Shown piece after piece: positions 33,994-43,342 of a stretch of 64,000 nucleotides of DNA. The notes under the pieces are model-generated. The model did no database searches, had not been told where the DNA came from, and saw only the letters and a program-made list of their open reading frames with translations. The stretch covers positions 45,240-109,239 of the forward strand of contig NZ_JYIT01000077.1 in assembly GCF_000956545.1 (NCBI RefSeq), read 5' to 3'. The translations under genes were made by a program, and so were the position numbers. How positions within the stretch are numbered: position 1 is the first letter of the stretch; the number at the start of each line of letters is the position of its first letter. This DNA is from Microbacterium azadirachtae (GTDB lineage Bacteria; Actinomycetota; Actinomycetes; Actinomycetales; Microbacteriaceae).

Positions 33994-34944
33994 TCAGGCC
34001 GGGTCGGCGAACGCCCGGCGGTGTGCACCCGGCGTCGTGCCGAAGCGTGCGCGGAAGTGGTGGCGCAGCGTGACCGCGCTGCCGAATCCGGTGCGCTGGG
34101 CGACCGCGTCGACGGGCAGGTCCGACGCCTCCAGGAGGCGGCGCGCCTCGTCCAGACGGCGCTGCAGCAGCCAGTCGCCCGGGCTCGTGCCGGTGCGGTC
34201 GCGGAAGCGCCGTGTGAACGTGCGGCGGGAGAGGTGCACGGCGCCGGCCCAGTCGTCGAGGGGAGCCGGCGCGTCGATCCGCTCCATGGCCCAGGCGATG
34301 GCCCGGTCGATCTCGTCGCCGTCCCGGTCGGCGGCGATCGGACGGGACAGGAACTGGGCCTGGGATCCCTCCCGGTGCGGCGCCATGACGAGCGATCGGG
34401 CCAGATCCGCGGCGACGGCGCTGCCCAGTTCGGTGCGGACGATGTGCAGGCAGCAGTCCAGGGCGGCGGCCACCCCGGCGGAGGTGACCACGTCGCCCAG
34501 GTCGGTCCAGAGGGCCTCGCAGCGCACCGTGAGCTCGGGATGACGGGCCGCGAGCTGCGGACCCGCGGACCAGTGCGTGGACACCTCGCGGCCGTCCGCG
34601 ATGCCGCTCGCGGCGATCACGAAGGCACCCAGGCACAGGCCCAGCACCCGCGCGCCGTTCGCATGCGCGGTGCGGACGGCGTCGAGCAGGGCGGCGCTCG
34701 GCGCGACCTCCGGATCCCAACTGGGGATGACCACGAGATCGGCGCCGGCGAGGGCGTCGAGCCCTTCGCCGACGACGAGGTCGAGTCCGGCGGCGGTGCG
34801 GATCGCGCCCGGCTCCTCGGCCACCGTGACGACGCGGTAGGCGGCCTCGACCGAGCGCACGCCCACACCGCCGAAGACCATGAGCGGGACGGACAGGTGG
34901 AACGGGCTGATGCCGGGGAAGGCGAGCACGGCGGCGGTGCGCAT
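33994..34944 (-). CDS. GlxA-type AraC regulator with DJ-1/PfpI domain
   Basis: 316 aa. Residues 1-170 form a DJ-1/PfpI-like domain (AAVLAFPGISPFHLSVPLMVFGG, DLVVIPSWDP, GARVLGLCLGAFVIAASGIADGREVSTHW); a cysteine is at the nucleophile elbow (LCLGAF). The C-terminal AraC HTH is AGAVHLSRRTFTRRFRDRTGTSPGDWLLQRRLDEARRLLEASDLPVDAVAQRTGFGSAVTLRHHFRARFGTTPGAHRRAF. It is divergent from the metallo-hydrolase 35015, its most likely target. TAAGAT lies 6 nt before the ATG, so the message is leaderless. Confidence 0.9.
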   Translation of the reverse strand: MRTAAVLAFPGISPFHLSVPLMVFGGVGVRSVEAAYRVVTVAEEPGAIRTAAGLDLVVGEGLDALAGADLVVIPSWDPEVAPSAALLDAVRTAHANGARVLGLCLGAFVIAASGIADGREVSTHWSAGPQLAARHPELTVRCEALWTDLGDVVTSAGVAAALDCCLHIVRTELGSAVAADLARSLVMAPHREGSQAQFLSRPIAADRDGDEIDRAIAWAMERIDAPAPLDDWAGAVHLSRRTFTRRFRDRTGTSPGDWLLQRRLDEARRLLEASDLPVDAVAQRTGFGSAVTLRHHFRARFGTTPGAHRRAFADPA

Positions 34945-34950
34945 GGCCCG

Positions 34951-34956
34951 ATCTTA
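34951..34956 (-). promoter_or_regulatory. -10 element of the leaderless GlxA-type gene
   Basis: TAAGAT on the minus strand ends exactly 6 nt before ATG 34944. Confidence 0.55.
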
Positions 34957-35014
34957 TCGAAAGGTGACTTCAGGGCCACTCCCGGAGAGCGGACGGGATC
35001 GGCACGATGGATCC

Positions 35015-35770
35015 ATGACCCAGAACCCTCTGACCCTGACCCTCGTCGGCGGACCGACCGTCGTGCTCGAATACGCCGGCCTGCGTCTGCTCACGGACCC
35101 GACCTTCGACGCCCCGCGGATCTATGAGGGCGGCATCGCGCTGCACAAGCTCACGGGACCCGCGCTCGGCCCCGCGGAGATGGGGGCGATCGACGCTGTC
35201 CTGCTCTCGCACGACCAGCACCCCGACAACCTCGACGAGGCGGGGCGCGCGTTCCTGCCGCGTGCCGGTGTCGTGCTCTCCACGCCCGAGGCGCAGGAGC
35301 GGATCGAGGGCGTGACCGGACTCGCGCCGTGGCAGACACAGCGCGTCGGAGAGGTCTCGATCACCGCGGTCCCGGCGCTGCACGGGCCGGAGGGTGCGGA
35401 GGCGCTGTCGGGCACCGTGACGGGCTTCGTGCTCTCGGCCCCGGGCGAGCGCGTCGTGTACGTGTCGGGCGACAACGCGTCCGTCGCGGTGGTGTCGGCG
35501 ATCGCCGAGCGGATCGGGCGGATCGACGTGGCCGTGCTCTTCGCCGGGGCCGCGAACGTGGGCCGCTTCGGCGACGCGGACCTCACCCTGAACGCGCGCA
35601 CCGCGGTGGAGGCCGCCCGGGAGCTGGGGGAGGCCCTCATCGTGCCGGTGCACGCCGAAGGATGGCACCACTTCTCCGAGACGCGCGAGCGCCTCGTGCG
35701 CGAGTTCGGCTATGCGGGGCTCGCCGGGCGGCTGCGGGTGCCCGAGGCGGGCGTGCCGCTCGCGCTCTGA
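35015..35770 (+). CDS. MBL-fold metallo-hydrolase (UlaG-like)
   Basis: 251 aa beta-lactamase-fold protein of the UlaG/YycJ-like branch. The metal motif is LSHDQHPDNLD, a variant of HxHxDN. Further ligand regions are VPALHGPEG, VYVSGDNASV (Asp) and VPVHAEGWHHF (His). It starts directly with TLTLVGGPTVVLEYAGLRLLTDP, the family N-terminus. Substrate unknown. It is divergent from the GlxA-type regulator and probably controlled by it. A CACGAT hexamer lies 6 nt before the ATG. A strong hairpin separates it from the convergent permease gene. Confidence 0.85.
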   Translation: MTQNPLTLTLVGGPTVVLEYAGLRLLTDPTFDAPRIYEGGIALHKLTGPALGPAEMGAIDAVLLSHDQHPDNLDEAGRAFLPRAGVVLSTPEAQERIEGVTGLAPWQTQRVGEVSITAVPALHGPEGAEALSGTVTGFVLSAPGERVVYVSGDNASVAVVSAIAERIGRIDVAVLFAGAANVGRFGDADLTLNARTAVEAARELGEALIVPVHAEGWHHFSETRERLVREFGYAGLAGRLRVPEAGVPLAL

Positions 35771-35793
35771 GCGGAGCGCCCGGGAGGGATACG

Positions 35794-35853
35794 CGACGAG
35801 GCCCTCTCACGGCACCGCCCATCCGGGCGTCGTGCGGCGAGAGGGCCTCGTCG
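35794..35853. terminator. bidirectional terminator between convergent genes
   Basis: 15-bp perfect stem (CGACGAGGCCCTCTC at 35794-35808 with 35839-35853) and a 30-nt loop with internal pairing, between the metallo-hydrolase and permease stop codons. Confidence 0.8.
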
Positions 35854-35874
35854 GATCCGGGGATCAGCCGGCGG

Positions 35875-37296
35875 TCACGCCCCGAGCAGGGCCTCGATCG
35901 GGCCGCGGGCGAAGAACAGCACGAACCCGACGCCCACCACCCACAGCAGCGGATGGATCGTCTTGGCGCGGCCGGTGAGGGCGTTCACGACGATCCAGCT
36001 GACGAAGCCGGCGCCGATGCCGTTGGCGATCGAGTAGGTCATCGGCATGACCGTGACCGTGAGGAACACCGGGAGCAGCACGCGGAAGTCTCCGAGGTCG
36101 ATGTTCTTGATCTGCGACAGCATCATCGCGCCGACGAGCACGAGCGCGGCCGCGGCGACCTCGCTGGGCACGAGGGCCGTGAGCGGGGTGAAGAACATCG
36201 CGAGCAGGAACAGCACGCCGGTGATGGTGGTCGCCAGGCCCGTGCGGGCCCCCTCGCCGATGCCGGCGCCGGATTCGACGAACACGGTCGCGGACGACGA
36301 GGAGGTGCCGCCGCCGACGATCGCGCCGACGCCCTCGACCACCAGGGCCGACTTGATCCGCGGGAAGTCGCCCTTCTCGTCGGCGAGATCGGCCTCCTTG
36401 GCGAGACCCGTCATGGTGCCCATCGCGTCGAAGAAGTTCGAGAACAGCAGCGTGAAGACGAACATCACCAGGGTGACGCCGCCGACCTTCGCAAGGTCGA
36501 ATCCGAAGTCCACCCGGCCGATGAGGCTCAGATCCGGCAGGCCCACGATGCTGCCCGTGAAGCCGAACTTCTGCCCGAACGGCCAGATGAGGTTGAGGAT
36601 GGCGGCCAGCACCGTGCCGCCCACGAGCGCGATGAGGATGGCGCCCTTGACGCGCAGCGCGATGAGCACGCCGCCGATCAGCAGGGTGAGCACGAACAGC
36701 AGGGTGGGGATCGAGGCGACGGATCCGCCGATGCCGAGGTCGACCGGAGGGGAGGGCTGCTTCGTCGAGGTGACGAAGCCCGCGTTCACGAACCCGATGA
36801 ACGCGATGAACAGGCCGATGCCGACCGTGATGGCGAGCTTGAGCTGCACGGGCACGGCGTCGAAGATGAGCTTGCGCAGCCCGGTCGCCGCGAGCAGCAC
36901 GATGATCACGCCGTTGATCACCACGAGCGCCATGGCCTCGGGCCAGGTGACCGACTTGACGACCGTGAACGCGAGGAAGGCGTTGATGCCGAGGCCCGCG
37001 GCGAAGGCGAACGGCAGCCGGGCGACGAGCCCGAAAAGGATCGTCATGACGCCCGCGGTCAGCGCCGTGGCGGCGGCGACCGCGGTGCCCGGCAGAGTGT
37101 GGCCCGCGACGTCGGGCGTGGCCAGGATGATCGGGTTGAGGATGACGATGTAGGCCATCGTCACGAAGGTGACGATGCCGCCGCGGACCTCGGTGCCGAG
37201 GGTGGATCCGCGTCGGGTGATCTCGAAGAACCGGTCGAGCGCGTTCTTGGGCTCTGCGGCGGTCTCGTCGGTCGTGGGCGGGGGGACTGTTGTCAT
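35875..37296 (-). CDS. NCS2 purine permease, AzgA/PbuG type
   Basis: 473 aa with 12-14 membrane segments. Family signatures: LDRFFEITRRGSTLGTEVRGGIVTFVTMAYIVILNPIIL at the N-terminus, FAAGLGINAFLAFTVV, NFFDAMGTMTGLAKEADL and SSSATVFVESGAGIGEGARTGLATTITG. These point to the guanine/hypoxanthine (AzgA-like) group of proton symporters, not the xanthine/uracil group. The ATG at 37296 follows GGAGG. It lies within 1.4 kb of purN-purH, so purine salvage and synthesis are neighbours. Confidence 0.92.
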   Translation of the reverse strand: MTTVPPPTTDETAAEPKNALDRFFEITRRGSTLGTEVRGGIVTFVTMAYIVILNPIILATPDVAGHTLPGTAVAAATALTAGVMTILFGLVARLPFAFAAGLGINAFLAFTVVKSVTWPEAMALVVINGVIIVLLAATGLRKLIFDAVPVQLKLAITVGIGLFIAFIGFVNAGFVTSTKQPSPPVDLGIGGSVASIPTLLFVLTLLIGGVLIALRVKGAILIALVGGTVLAAILNLIWPFGQKFGFTGSIVGLPDLSLIGRVDFGFDLAKVGGVTLVMFVFTLLFSNFFDAMGTMTGLAKEADLADEKGDFPRIKSALVVEGVGAIVGGGTSSSSATVFVESGAGIGEGARTGLATTITGVLFLLAMFFTPLTALVPSEVAAAALVLVGAMMLSQIKNIDLGDFRVLLPVFLTVTVMPMTYSIANGIGAGFVSWIVVNALTGRAKTIHPLLWVVGVGFVLFFARGPIEALLGA

Positions 37297-37378
37297 GGGG
37301 GACCTCCGCGGAAAACCGTATCGCGTCGCGGATGTCGTCCGTGTGTCGTGCGGCGGAGCACGTAGGCTCGAAGCCGTC

Positions 37379-38638
37379 ATGCAACGCCTCCTCATCGTGC
37401 TCCTGGCGGCGGTCGATGCCGTCGTCGCGGCTGCGATCGGCCTCGCCGCGCTGCTCGCGCCCCTCACCGTGATCTGGGCGGTGGCGTTCGGGACGCGCGC
37501 CGACTGGGGCGCGCTGTGGCCGGCGACCGCCACTCTGTGGCAGTTCGGGCACGGCGTGCCGCTGGCCGTCTCGCTGCCCGACGCGCTGGTGCGCTCGACG
37601 GGGCTGGATCCGTCCGCCGCGCGCTTCGCACTGTCGGTGACGCCGCTGCTCCTGCTCGGCTTCACGGCGATCTTCGCGGCGCGCTCGGGCCGTCGTGCCG
37701 CGCTCGCCGGATCCTGGCCCGCAGGCGTGATCGGCGGCACGGTCGTCTTCGCGGCGATCTCGACCCTCACCGCCCTGACCGGCGGACTCGGCGTGCTGCG
37801 GGCGCCGCTGTGGGCGGCGATGCTGTTCCCGCCGCTCGTGTTCCTGTGCGGCGCGCTCGCCGGAGCCGTCGCGACCGCGTGGGGCGAAGGCGACGGCGGG
37901 ATCGTCGACCGTGTGCAGGATGCGCTGGACCGACGGCCCGACTGGGCCCCTGTGCCCGGCGACATCGTGCGGGGCGCTGCCGCCGCGGTCGTCGGAGTCG
38001 TGGGCGCGGCGGGGCTGGCGGTCGCCGTGGCCGCCCTCGTGCGCGGCGGTCAGACCGTGGCGCTGTTCGAGGTGCTGCGCGCCGACGGGCTCGGCGTCGT
38101 CGTGATCGGACTGGCGCAGCTCGCATACCTGCCGACGCTCGTGGCCTGGGCGGTCGCCTGGATCGCCGGCCCCGGCTTCGCGATCGGCGCGGGCACGGCC
38201 GTCTCGCCCGCCGGCACCGCGCTCGGCGTGGTCCCGAGCGTTCCGCTGCTGGGACTCGTGCCGGACAGCACGTCCCCGTGGCTGCTCATCGTCGTCCTGG
38301 TGCCGATCGCGGCGGGCGCCTTCGCCGGGTGGCTGATCCGCTCGCGTCAGGTCTCCGCGGGCGCCGAGGCGTCGTTCGGCGCCCGCGCGGCGACGGCCGT
38401 GGGGATCGCCGTGCTCTCCGGCGGCGCGGGCGCCCTGCTCGCCGCGCTGTCGCGCGGCTCGCTCGGACCGGGGCGCCTCGCCGTCGCAGGTCCCGAGCCG
38501 GGTCCCGTCGCCCTCGCGCTCGGGCTCGAGGTGCTCGTCGGCGCGGGGATCCTGCTGCTCGCGCCGCGTCGCCGGGGGCTCTTCGGTGAGGAAGGGTTCG
38601 ACGACGCGGAGGACGTGCTGCGCTCCGAGCGCGTCTGA
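37379..38638 (+). CDS. DUF6350 integral membrane protein
   Basis: 419 aa with about ten hydrophobic segments and a short acidic C-terminal tail (FGEEGFDDAEDVLRSERV). It is the DUF6350 type, which regularly precedes purN-purH in actinobacteria; the function is unknown. No catalytic motif seen. TAGGCT lies 10 nt upstream of the ATG and there is no SD, so the 5' end is very short. The conserved place beside purine genes is the only functional hint. Confidence 0.85.
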   Translation: MQRLLIVLLAAVDAVVAAAIGLAALLAPLTVIWAVAFGTRADWGALWPATATLWQFGHGVPLAVSLPDALVRSTGLDPSAARFALSVTPLLLLGFTAIFAARSGRRAALAGSWPAGVIGGTVVFAAISTLTALTGGLGVLRAPLWAAMLFPPLVFLCGALAGAVATAWGEGDGGIVDRVQDALDRRPDWAPVPGDIVRGAAAAVVGVVGAAGLAVAVAALVRGGQTVALFEVLRADGLGVVVIGLAQLAYLPTLVAWAVAWIAGPGFAIGAGTAVSPAGTALGVVPSVPLLGLVPDSTSPWLLIVVLVPIAAGAFAGWLIRSRQVSAGAEASFGARAATAVGIAVLSGGAGALLAALSRGSLGPGRLAVAGPEPGPVALALGLEVLVGAGILLLAPRRRGLFGEEGFDDAEDVLRSERV

Positions 38639-38679
38639 GCGGCGGCGTCACCGCGGCCGGGGCGTCGCGGGCTCCCGGC

Positions 38680-38685
38680 TAGACT
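38680..38685 (+). promoter_or_regulatory. -10 element of leaderless purN
   Basis: TAGACT followed by exactly 6 nt and then the GTG start. No SD. Confidence 0.6.
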
Positions 38686-38691
38686 GTTCGG

Positions 38692-39288
38692 GTGCTGACG
38701 GTCGCCGTACTCATCTCGGGCACCGGCTCGAATCTTCGTGCCCTCCTCGACGCGGCTGACGACCCCGGATTCCCCGCCCGGATCATCGTGATCGGTGCCG
38801 ATCGCGAGGCCGACGGTCTCGCGCACGCCGAGGCGTTCGGGATCCCGTCGTTCGTGGTGCCGTGGGAGGCGTTCGACAGCCGCGAGGAGTGGGGCGCCGA
38901 GCTCGACGCGCAGCTGAGGGTCTGGAATCCGGACCTCATCGTGCTGTCCGGCCTCATGCGCCTGCTGCCGCACGACGTCGTGGCGGCCTGGGCGCCGAAC
39001 ATCATCAACACGCACCCGGCCTACCTGCCCGAGTTCCCGGGAGCGCACGGCGTGCGCGACGCCCTCGCCGCGGGCGTCGGCGAGACCGGCGCCAGCGTGA
39101 TCGTGGTCGACGACGGCGTCGACAGCGGACCGATCCTCGCGCAGGAGCGCGTGCCGGTGCACGAGGGCGACACCGAGGCCACGCTGCACGAGCGCATCAA
39201 GCCCGTCGAGCGACGACTCCTGATCGACGTCGTCCGCCGCATCGCCGAGGGCGAGCTCGATCTCGGCGCCCGCCCCTCCCCGAACTGA
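38692..39288 (+). CDS. purN: phosphoribosylglycinamide formyltransferase
   Basis: 198 aa. It transfers a formyl group from 10-formyl-THF to GAR, the third step of purine synthesis. Catalytic residues fall at the canonical numbers: N106 and H108 in [19 protein letters not shown], and D144 in [12 protein letters not shown]. The N-terminal phosphate loop is [18 protein letters not shown] at 38692 with TAGACT 6 nt before suggests a leaderless mRNA. purH follows 25 bases after the stop. Confidence 0.96.
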   Translation: MLTVAVLISGTGSNLRALLDAADDPGFPARIIVIGADREADGLAHAEAFGIPSFVVPWEAFDSREEWGAELDAQLRVWNPDLIVLSGLMRLLPHDVVAAWAPNIINTHPAYLPEFPGAHGVRDALAAGVGETGASVIVVDDGVDSGPILAQERVPVHEGDTEATLHERIKPVERRLLIDVVRRIAEGELDLGARPSPN

Positions 39289-39313
39289 CGCCCACCCCCG
39301 GAAGGAAGTCCCG

Positions 39314-40921
39314 ATGGCCGGTCCTGCCCACGACCCGTCCCTCTACCGCCCCCGCGATGCCGTGCGCATCCGCCGTGCGCTCGTCTCCGTGAGCGACAAG
39401 ACGGGGCTCGTGCCGCTGGCCCAGGCGCTCGCCGACAACGGCATCGAGATCGTGTCGACCGGATCCACCGCCCAGACCATCCGGGATGCGGGCATCGCCG
39501 TCACCGACGTCGCCGCCGTCACAGGGGTCGCCGAGATGCTCGACGGGCGCGTGAAGACCCTGCACCCGTCGATCCACGGCGCGGTGCTCGCAGATCTGCG
39601 TCTGGAGGACCACGAGCGTCAGCTCGCCGAGCTCGGGATCAGCCCGTTCGAGCTCGTCGTGGTGAACCTGTACCCCTTCGTGCAGACGGTCGCCTCGGGC
39701 GCCGTGGGCGACGACGTCGTGGAGCAGATCGACATCGGCGGGCCGGCGATGGTGCGCGCCGCCGCGAAGAACCACGCCAACGTCGCGATCGTGGTCTCGC
39801 CCGAGTCCTATCCGTCGCTGCTGCGCGCCCTCGAGGACGGGGGCACCACGCTCGCCCAGCGTCGTGAGCTGGCCGCCCGCGCGTTCGCGCACACCGCCGC
39901 CTACGACACCGCCGTGGCGCAGTGGTTCTCCGACGGCACCCTGTCCAGCGACAGCGACCTCCCCGAGCACCTCACGATCTCCGCCTCGCGCCTGGCGACG
40001 CTGCGCTACGGCGAGAACTCGCACCAGCGCGCGGCGATCTACACCCGCGCCGGCGGCCACGGCATCGCGCAGGCCACGCAGCTGCAGGGCAAGGAGATGT
40101 CGTACAACAACTACGTCGACGCCGACGCGGCTCTGCGCGCGGCGTACGACATGGTGCATCCGGCCGTCGCCATCATCAAGCACGCGAACCCGTGCGGCAT
40201 CGCGACCACGGCGCCCAACGCGCTGGACCCGATCGCGAGCGCGCACCTGCGTGCGCACGAGTGCGACCCGGTCTCGGCCTACGGCGGCGTCATCGCCGCG
40301 AACGGCACCGTGACCCTGAAGATGGCCGAGAACCTCAAGGACATCTTCACCGAGGTCATCGTCGCGCCGGCGTTCGAGCCGGCCGCGCTCGAGGTGTTCA
40401 AGGCGAAGAAGAACCTGCGCCTGCTCCAGCTGCCCGACGACTGGCAGCAGGAGCGGATGGACGTGCGCCTGGTGTCCGGCGGCCTGCTGCTGCAGGACGC
40501 GGACCGCTTCCCGGACGACATCGTCTCGGTCGCCAAGAACTGGGAGCTGGTCTCCGGCGAGCGCCCGGACGACCTCGAGATGGAGAACCTGATCTTCGCG
40601 TGGAAGGCGTGCCGCGCCGTGAAGTCGAACGCGATCGTGCTCGCCAAGGCGAACGCCACGGTCGGCGTCGGCATGGGTCAGGTCAACCGCGTCGACTCCT
40701 GCCGTCTGGCGGTCGAGCGCGCGGGTGACCGCGCGGCCGGATCCGTCGCCGCGTCGGACGCGTTCTTCCCGTTCGCCGACGGCGCGCAGGTGCTGATCGA
40801 CGCCGGCGTGACGGCGATCGTGCAGCCCGGCGGATCCGTGCGGGACGAAGAGGTCGTGGACGCGGCCCGCAAGGCCGGCGTGACCATGTTCTTCACGGGA
40901 GAGCGCCACTTCTTCCACTGA
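39314..40921 (+). CDS. purH: bifunctional AICAR transformylase / IMP cyclohydrolase
   Basis: 535 aa covering the last two steps to IMP. The cyclohydrolase domain (1 to about 200) has [36 protein letters not shown] and [19 protein letters not shown]. The transformylase domain contains [25 protein letters not shown] (catalytic Lys/His region), [18 protein letters not shown] and [11 protein letters not shown]. It ends with the family tail [14 protein letters not shown] follows GGAAGG. Normal length and complete. Confidence 0.97.
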   Translation: MAGPAHDPSLYRPRDAVRIRRALVSVSDKTGLVPLAQALADNGIEIVSTGSTAQTIRDAGIAVTDVAAVTGVAEMLDGRVKTLHPSIHGAVLADLRLEDHERQLAELGISPFELVVVNLYPFVQTVASGAVGDDVVEQIDIGGPAMVRAAAKNHANVAIVVSPESYPSLLRALEDGGTTLAQRRELAARAFAHTAAYDTAVAQWFSDGTLSSDSDLPEHLTISASRLATLRYGENSHQRAAIYTRAGGHGIAQATQLQGKEMSYNNYVDADAALRAAYDMVHPAVAIIKHANPCGIATTAPNALDPIASAHLRAHECDPVSAYGGVIAANGTVTLKMAENLKDIFTEVIVAPAFEPAALEVFKAKKNLRLLQLPDDWQQERMDVRLVSGGLLLQDADRFPDDIVSVAKNWELVSGERPDDLEMENLIFAWKACRAVKSNAIVLAKANATVGVGMGQVNRVDSCRLAVERAGDRAAGSVAASDAFFPFADGAQVLIDAGVTAIVQPGGSVRDEEVVDAARKAGVTMFFTGERHFFH

Positions 40922-40923
40922 CC

Positions 40924-40961
40924 GGATCCCCGCGGATCCCTGCCGGATCCCCGCCGGATCC
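40924..40961. repeat. four helically phased GGATCC words
   Basis: GGATCC starts at 40924, 40934, 40945 and 40956, spacings 10, 11 and 11 bp, directly after the purH stop. The flanks are also similar (CCGGATCCC). Confidence 0.85.
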
Positions 40962-40966
40962 CTCGC

Positions 40967-41023
40967 GAGACCCCCACGCAGCGTCGATACCCCCACAGGG
41001 GGAGGCCGCCGCGCGGGGGTCTC
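40967..41023 (+). terminator. hairpin-rich region after purH
   Basis: GAGACCCCC (40967-40975) pairs with GGGGGTCTC (41015-41023), with an inner CCCCC-ACA-GGGGG hairpin. GGGGGTCTCGG then recurs at 41035-41045. Probably the purH terminator; the rest of this 232-base gap has no gene. Confidence 0.55.
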
Positions 41024-41105
41024 GGCGCGCCGTGGGGGTCTCGGCGCCGGCGGGGACGGGGATCCGGGGGTCTGCGCTGGGGCTCCGGGGAGCCGGAACT
41101 GCCGT

Positions 41106-41137
41106 GTCCGATTTCCGCGAGGCTGCGGGAAACGGAC
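41106..41137 (+). promoter_or_regulatory. inverted repeat upstream of the AdaA-AlkA gene
   Basis: GTCCGATTTCCGC (41106-41118) and GCGGGAAACGGAC (41125-41137) form an imperfect palindrome (11 of 13 pairs) just before CAGAGT (41142-41147), a -10-like hexamer 6 nt from the ATG. A candidate operator, perhaps for the protein's own AraC domain. Confidence 0.45.
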
Positions 41138-41153
41138 GTGCCAGAGTGGAGGC

Positions 41154-42737
41154 ATGAGCTTCCCCGCGATGACCTTCGACGAGCGGTACCGCGCGATCGA
41201 CGCGCGGGACACCCGCTTCGACGGGCAGTTCGTGACGGCGGTCCGCTCGACCGGGATCTACTGCCGACCGAGCTGCCCTGCACGCACGCCCAAGCCCGAG
41301 AACGTCACCTTCTTCCCGACCAGCGCGGCGGCGCACGAGGCGGGCTACCGCGCCTGCAAGCGCTGCCTCCCCGAGGCGGCGCCCGGCTCGCCGGAGTGGA
41401 ACCTGCGCGGCGACGTCACGGCCAGGGCCATGCGCCTCATCGCCGACGGGGTCGTCGAACGCGAGGGCGTGCCGGGGCTCGCCGCCCGCCTGGGCTACTC
41501 GGCGCGTCACCTCACCCGGTTGCTGACGGCCGAGCTCGGCGCCGGGCCGCTCGCGCTCGCCCGTGCGCATCGCGCGCACACCGCCCGCATGCTGCTGGTG
41601 GGCACCGATCTGCCGATCGCCGACGTGGCGTTCTCGGCCGGCTTCGCGAGTGTGCGCCAGTTCAACGACACGGTGCGCGAGGTCTTCGGTCTCGCGCCGG
41701 GGGAGCTGCGCGCGCGGCGTCACGGCCGCGACACGGCGAGCGCGGCAGCGGTGGTCCCCGGTGAGATCGAGCTGCTGCTGCCGTACCGCCGTCCGCTCGA
41801 CGCGGAAGGGCTGTTCGCCTGGATGCGTGCGAGGGCGCTGCCCGGGGTCGAGACCGCCGGCGAGCGCTCGTTCGCGCGGCACCTGCGCCTCGGCGGCGGA
41901 CCCGCCTGGTTCGAGCTCCGCCTCGACGACGCCGACCGCCTGCACCTGCGGGCGCGACTCGCCCAGCTCGGCGACCTCGCGCCGCTCGTCGCACGCGCCC
42001 GCCGGCTGTTCGACCTGGACGCCGACCCGCTGGCCGTCGACGCGGCGCTCTCGGGGCACGAACCGCTGGCGCCCCTCGTCGCCGCGGTGCCCGGCATCCG
42101 GGTGCCCGGTGCGGCGGATCCGCACGAGATGCTCATCCGCGCGATGATCGGCCAGCAGATCACGGTCGCCGCCGCGCGCACCGCCCTGACCCTTCTCGCC
42201 CAGGAGCTGGGGGAGCGGGTCGGATCCGGTCCCGAGGGTTCGGGGGAGGGGATCCTCTTCCCCACCATGACGGCGATCGCCGAGCACGGCCACGAGGTGC
42301 TGCGCGGCCCGGCGGCGCGCATCAGAGCCGTCACCGGCGCCGCCGCCGCCCTCGCCGACGGCTCGCTCACGCTCACGCTCGGCGACGACGGCGATGCGCA
42401 GCGCGCAGCCCTCCTCGCCATGCCCGGGATCGGGCCGTGGACCGCCGACTACGTGCGTATGCGAGTGCTCGGCGACCCCGATGTGCTCCTGCCCGGAGAC
42501 GTCGCCGCACGCGCGGGGGCCGGCGCGTCAGGGATCCCGTCCGACGCCGGGCCGCTCACCGCGTGGGCGACACGCGTCGCGCCCTGGCGCAGCTATCTCA
42601 CCGCCCACCTGTGGCGCGCGGCCCCGGCGAAGGCCGTGCGGAAGGGCGGCGGCGCACCGAGCGCCGTCGACGCTTCCCCGTCGGCCCTCGCCCCGAAGAC
42701 CGCACCGACCATCTCGATCACGGAAGGCACGAAATGA
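41154..42737 (+). CDS. AdaA-HTH-AlkA fusion: adaptive-response regulator and 3-methyladenine glycosylase
   Basis: 527 aa in three parts. Residues 1-80 are the Ada zinc domain ([24 protein letters not shown] and [11 protein letters not shown]37 is the expected methyl acceptor). Residues 90-195 are an AraC HTH ([36 protein letters not shown]). Residues 200-505 are AlkA-like ([20 protein letters not shown], then the HhH region [32 protein letters not shown] with catalytic Asp). It removes alkylated bases and probably senses methyl phosphotriesters. Its stop overlaps the ogt start. Confidence 0.93.
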   Translation: MSFPAMTFDERYRAIDARDTRFDGQFVTAVRSTGIYCRPSCPARTPKPENVTFFPTSAAAHEAGYRACKRCLPEAAPGSPEWNLRGDVTARAMRLIADGVVEREGVPGLAARLGYSARHLTRLLTAELGAGPLALARAHRAHTARMLLVGTDLPIADVAFSAGFASVRQFNDTVREVFGLAPGELRARRHGRDTASAAAVVPGEIELLLPYRRPLDAEGLFAWMRARALPGVETAGERSFARHLRLGGGPAWFELRLDDADRLHLRARLAQLGDLAPLVARARRLFDLDADPLAVDAALSGHEPLAPLVAAVPGIRVPGAADPHEMLIRAMIGQQITVAAARTALTLLAQELGERVGSGPEGSGEGILFPTMTAIAEHGHEVLRGPAARIRAVTGAAAALADGSLTLTLGDDGDAQRAALLAMPGIGPWTADYVRMRVLGDPDVLLPGDVAARAGAGASGIPSDAGPLTAWATRVAPWRSYLTAHLWRAAPAKAVRKGGGAPSAVDASPSALAPKTAPTISITEGTK

Positions 42738-43240
42738 CCGCCATCATCCAGACCGTCGACACCCCCGACGGGCCGTTCACGATCCTCGCCGACGAGCACG
42801 ACCGCGTGCTCGCCTCCGGGTGGACGGCCGACCACGAAGCCATCCTGCAGCGACTCGCGGAGAAGCACCGTCCCTCCGAGGTCACGGAGGGCCGCACCGC
42901 CGCGGCGGACGCCGTCGCCGCATACTACGCGGGGGATCTCTCGGCGATCGAGACGGTCGCGGTGCGCCAGTTCGGCACCGACATGCAGACCGCCGGCTGG
43001 GAGGCGCTGCGCCGGATCGTCCCGGGCGAGCCGCTCACGTACACCGAGTTCGCCGTCGCTCTCGGCAAGCCCGGGGCCGTGCGCCCCGCCGCGTCGATCT
43101 GCGCACGCAACGCCCCCGCATTGTTCGTCCCCTGCCACCGCGTGCTGCGCACCGACGGCACCCTCGGCGGCTTCGCCTGGGGCGAGGACGTCAAGCGCCG
43201 GCTGCTGGACCGAGAGGCCGCGCACGCGATCGCCGCGTGA
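42734..43240 (+). CDS. ogt: methylated-DNA-[protein]-cysteine S-methyltransferase
   Basis: 168 aa. It repairs O6-alkylguanine by transfer to an active cysteine, here C134 in [11 protein letters not shown]. The helix-turn-helix part is [44 protein letters not shown] overlap with the AdaA-AlkA gene shows one alkylation-repair operon. The N-terminal domain is short and divergent, as in many Ogt proteins. A small hairpin terminator follows. Confidence 0.94.
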   Translation: MTAIIQTVDTPDGPFTILADEHDRVLASGWTADHEAILQRLAEKHRPSEVTEGRTAAADAVAAYYAGDLSAIETVAVRQFGTDMQTAGWEALRRIVPGEPLTYTEFAVALGKPGAVRPAASICARNAPALFVPCHRVLRTDGTLGGFAWGEDVKRRLLDREAAHAIAA

Positions 43241-43247
43241 CCATCCT

Positions 43248-43270
43248 GGCCGCGCGGACCAAGCGCGGCC
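43248..43270 (+). terminator. hairpin after ogt
   Basis: GGCCGCGC (43248-43255), 7-nt loop, GCGCGGCC (43263-43270), 7 bases after the stop. Confidence 0.65.
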
Positions 43271-43342
43271 TCCGCACTCGTGCGCACGGATGAACCGCCT
43301 CCTCCGGTCGCGCCCTAGGCTCGGCGCGACCCGAGGAGGACC

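Noticed and set aside
35329..37365. 678-codon plus-strand frame, very rich in Asp/Glu/His/Arg
   Set aside because: Antisense of the NCS2 permease; hydrophobic codons read backwards give the charged composition.
41154..42737. Full Ada protein with its own methyltransferase domain
   Set aside because: The C-terminal part is AlkA-like (HhH with catalytic Asp); the PCHR methyltransferase motif is only in the next gene.
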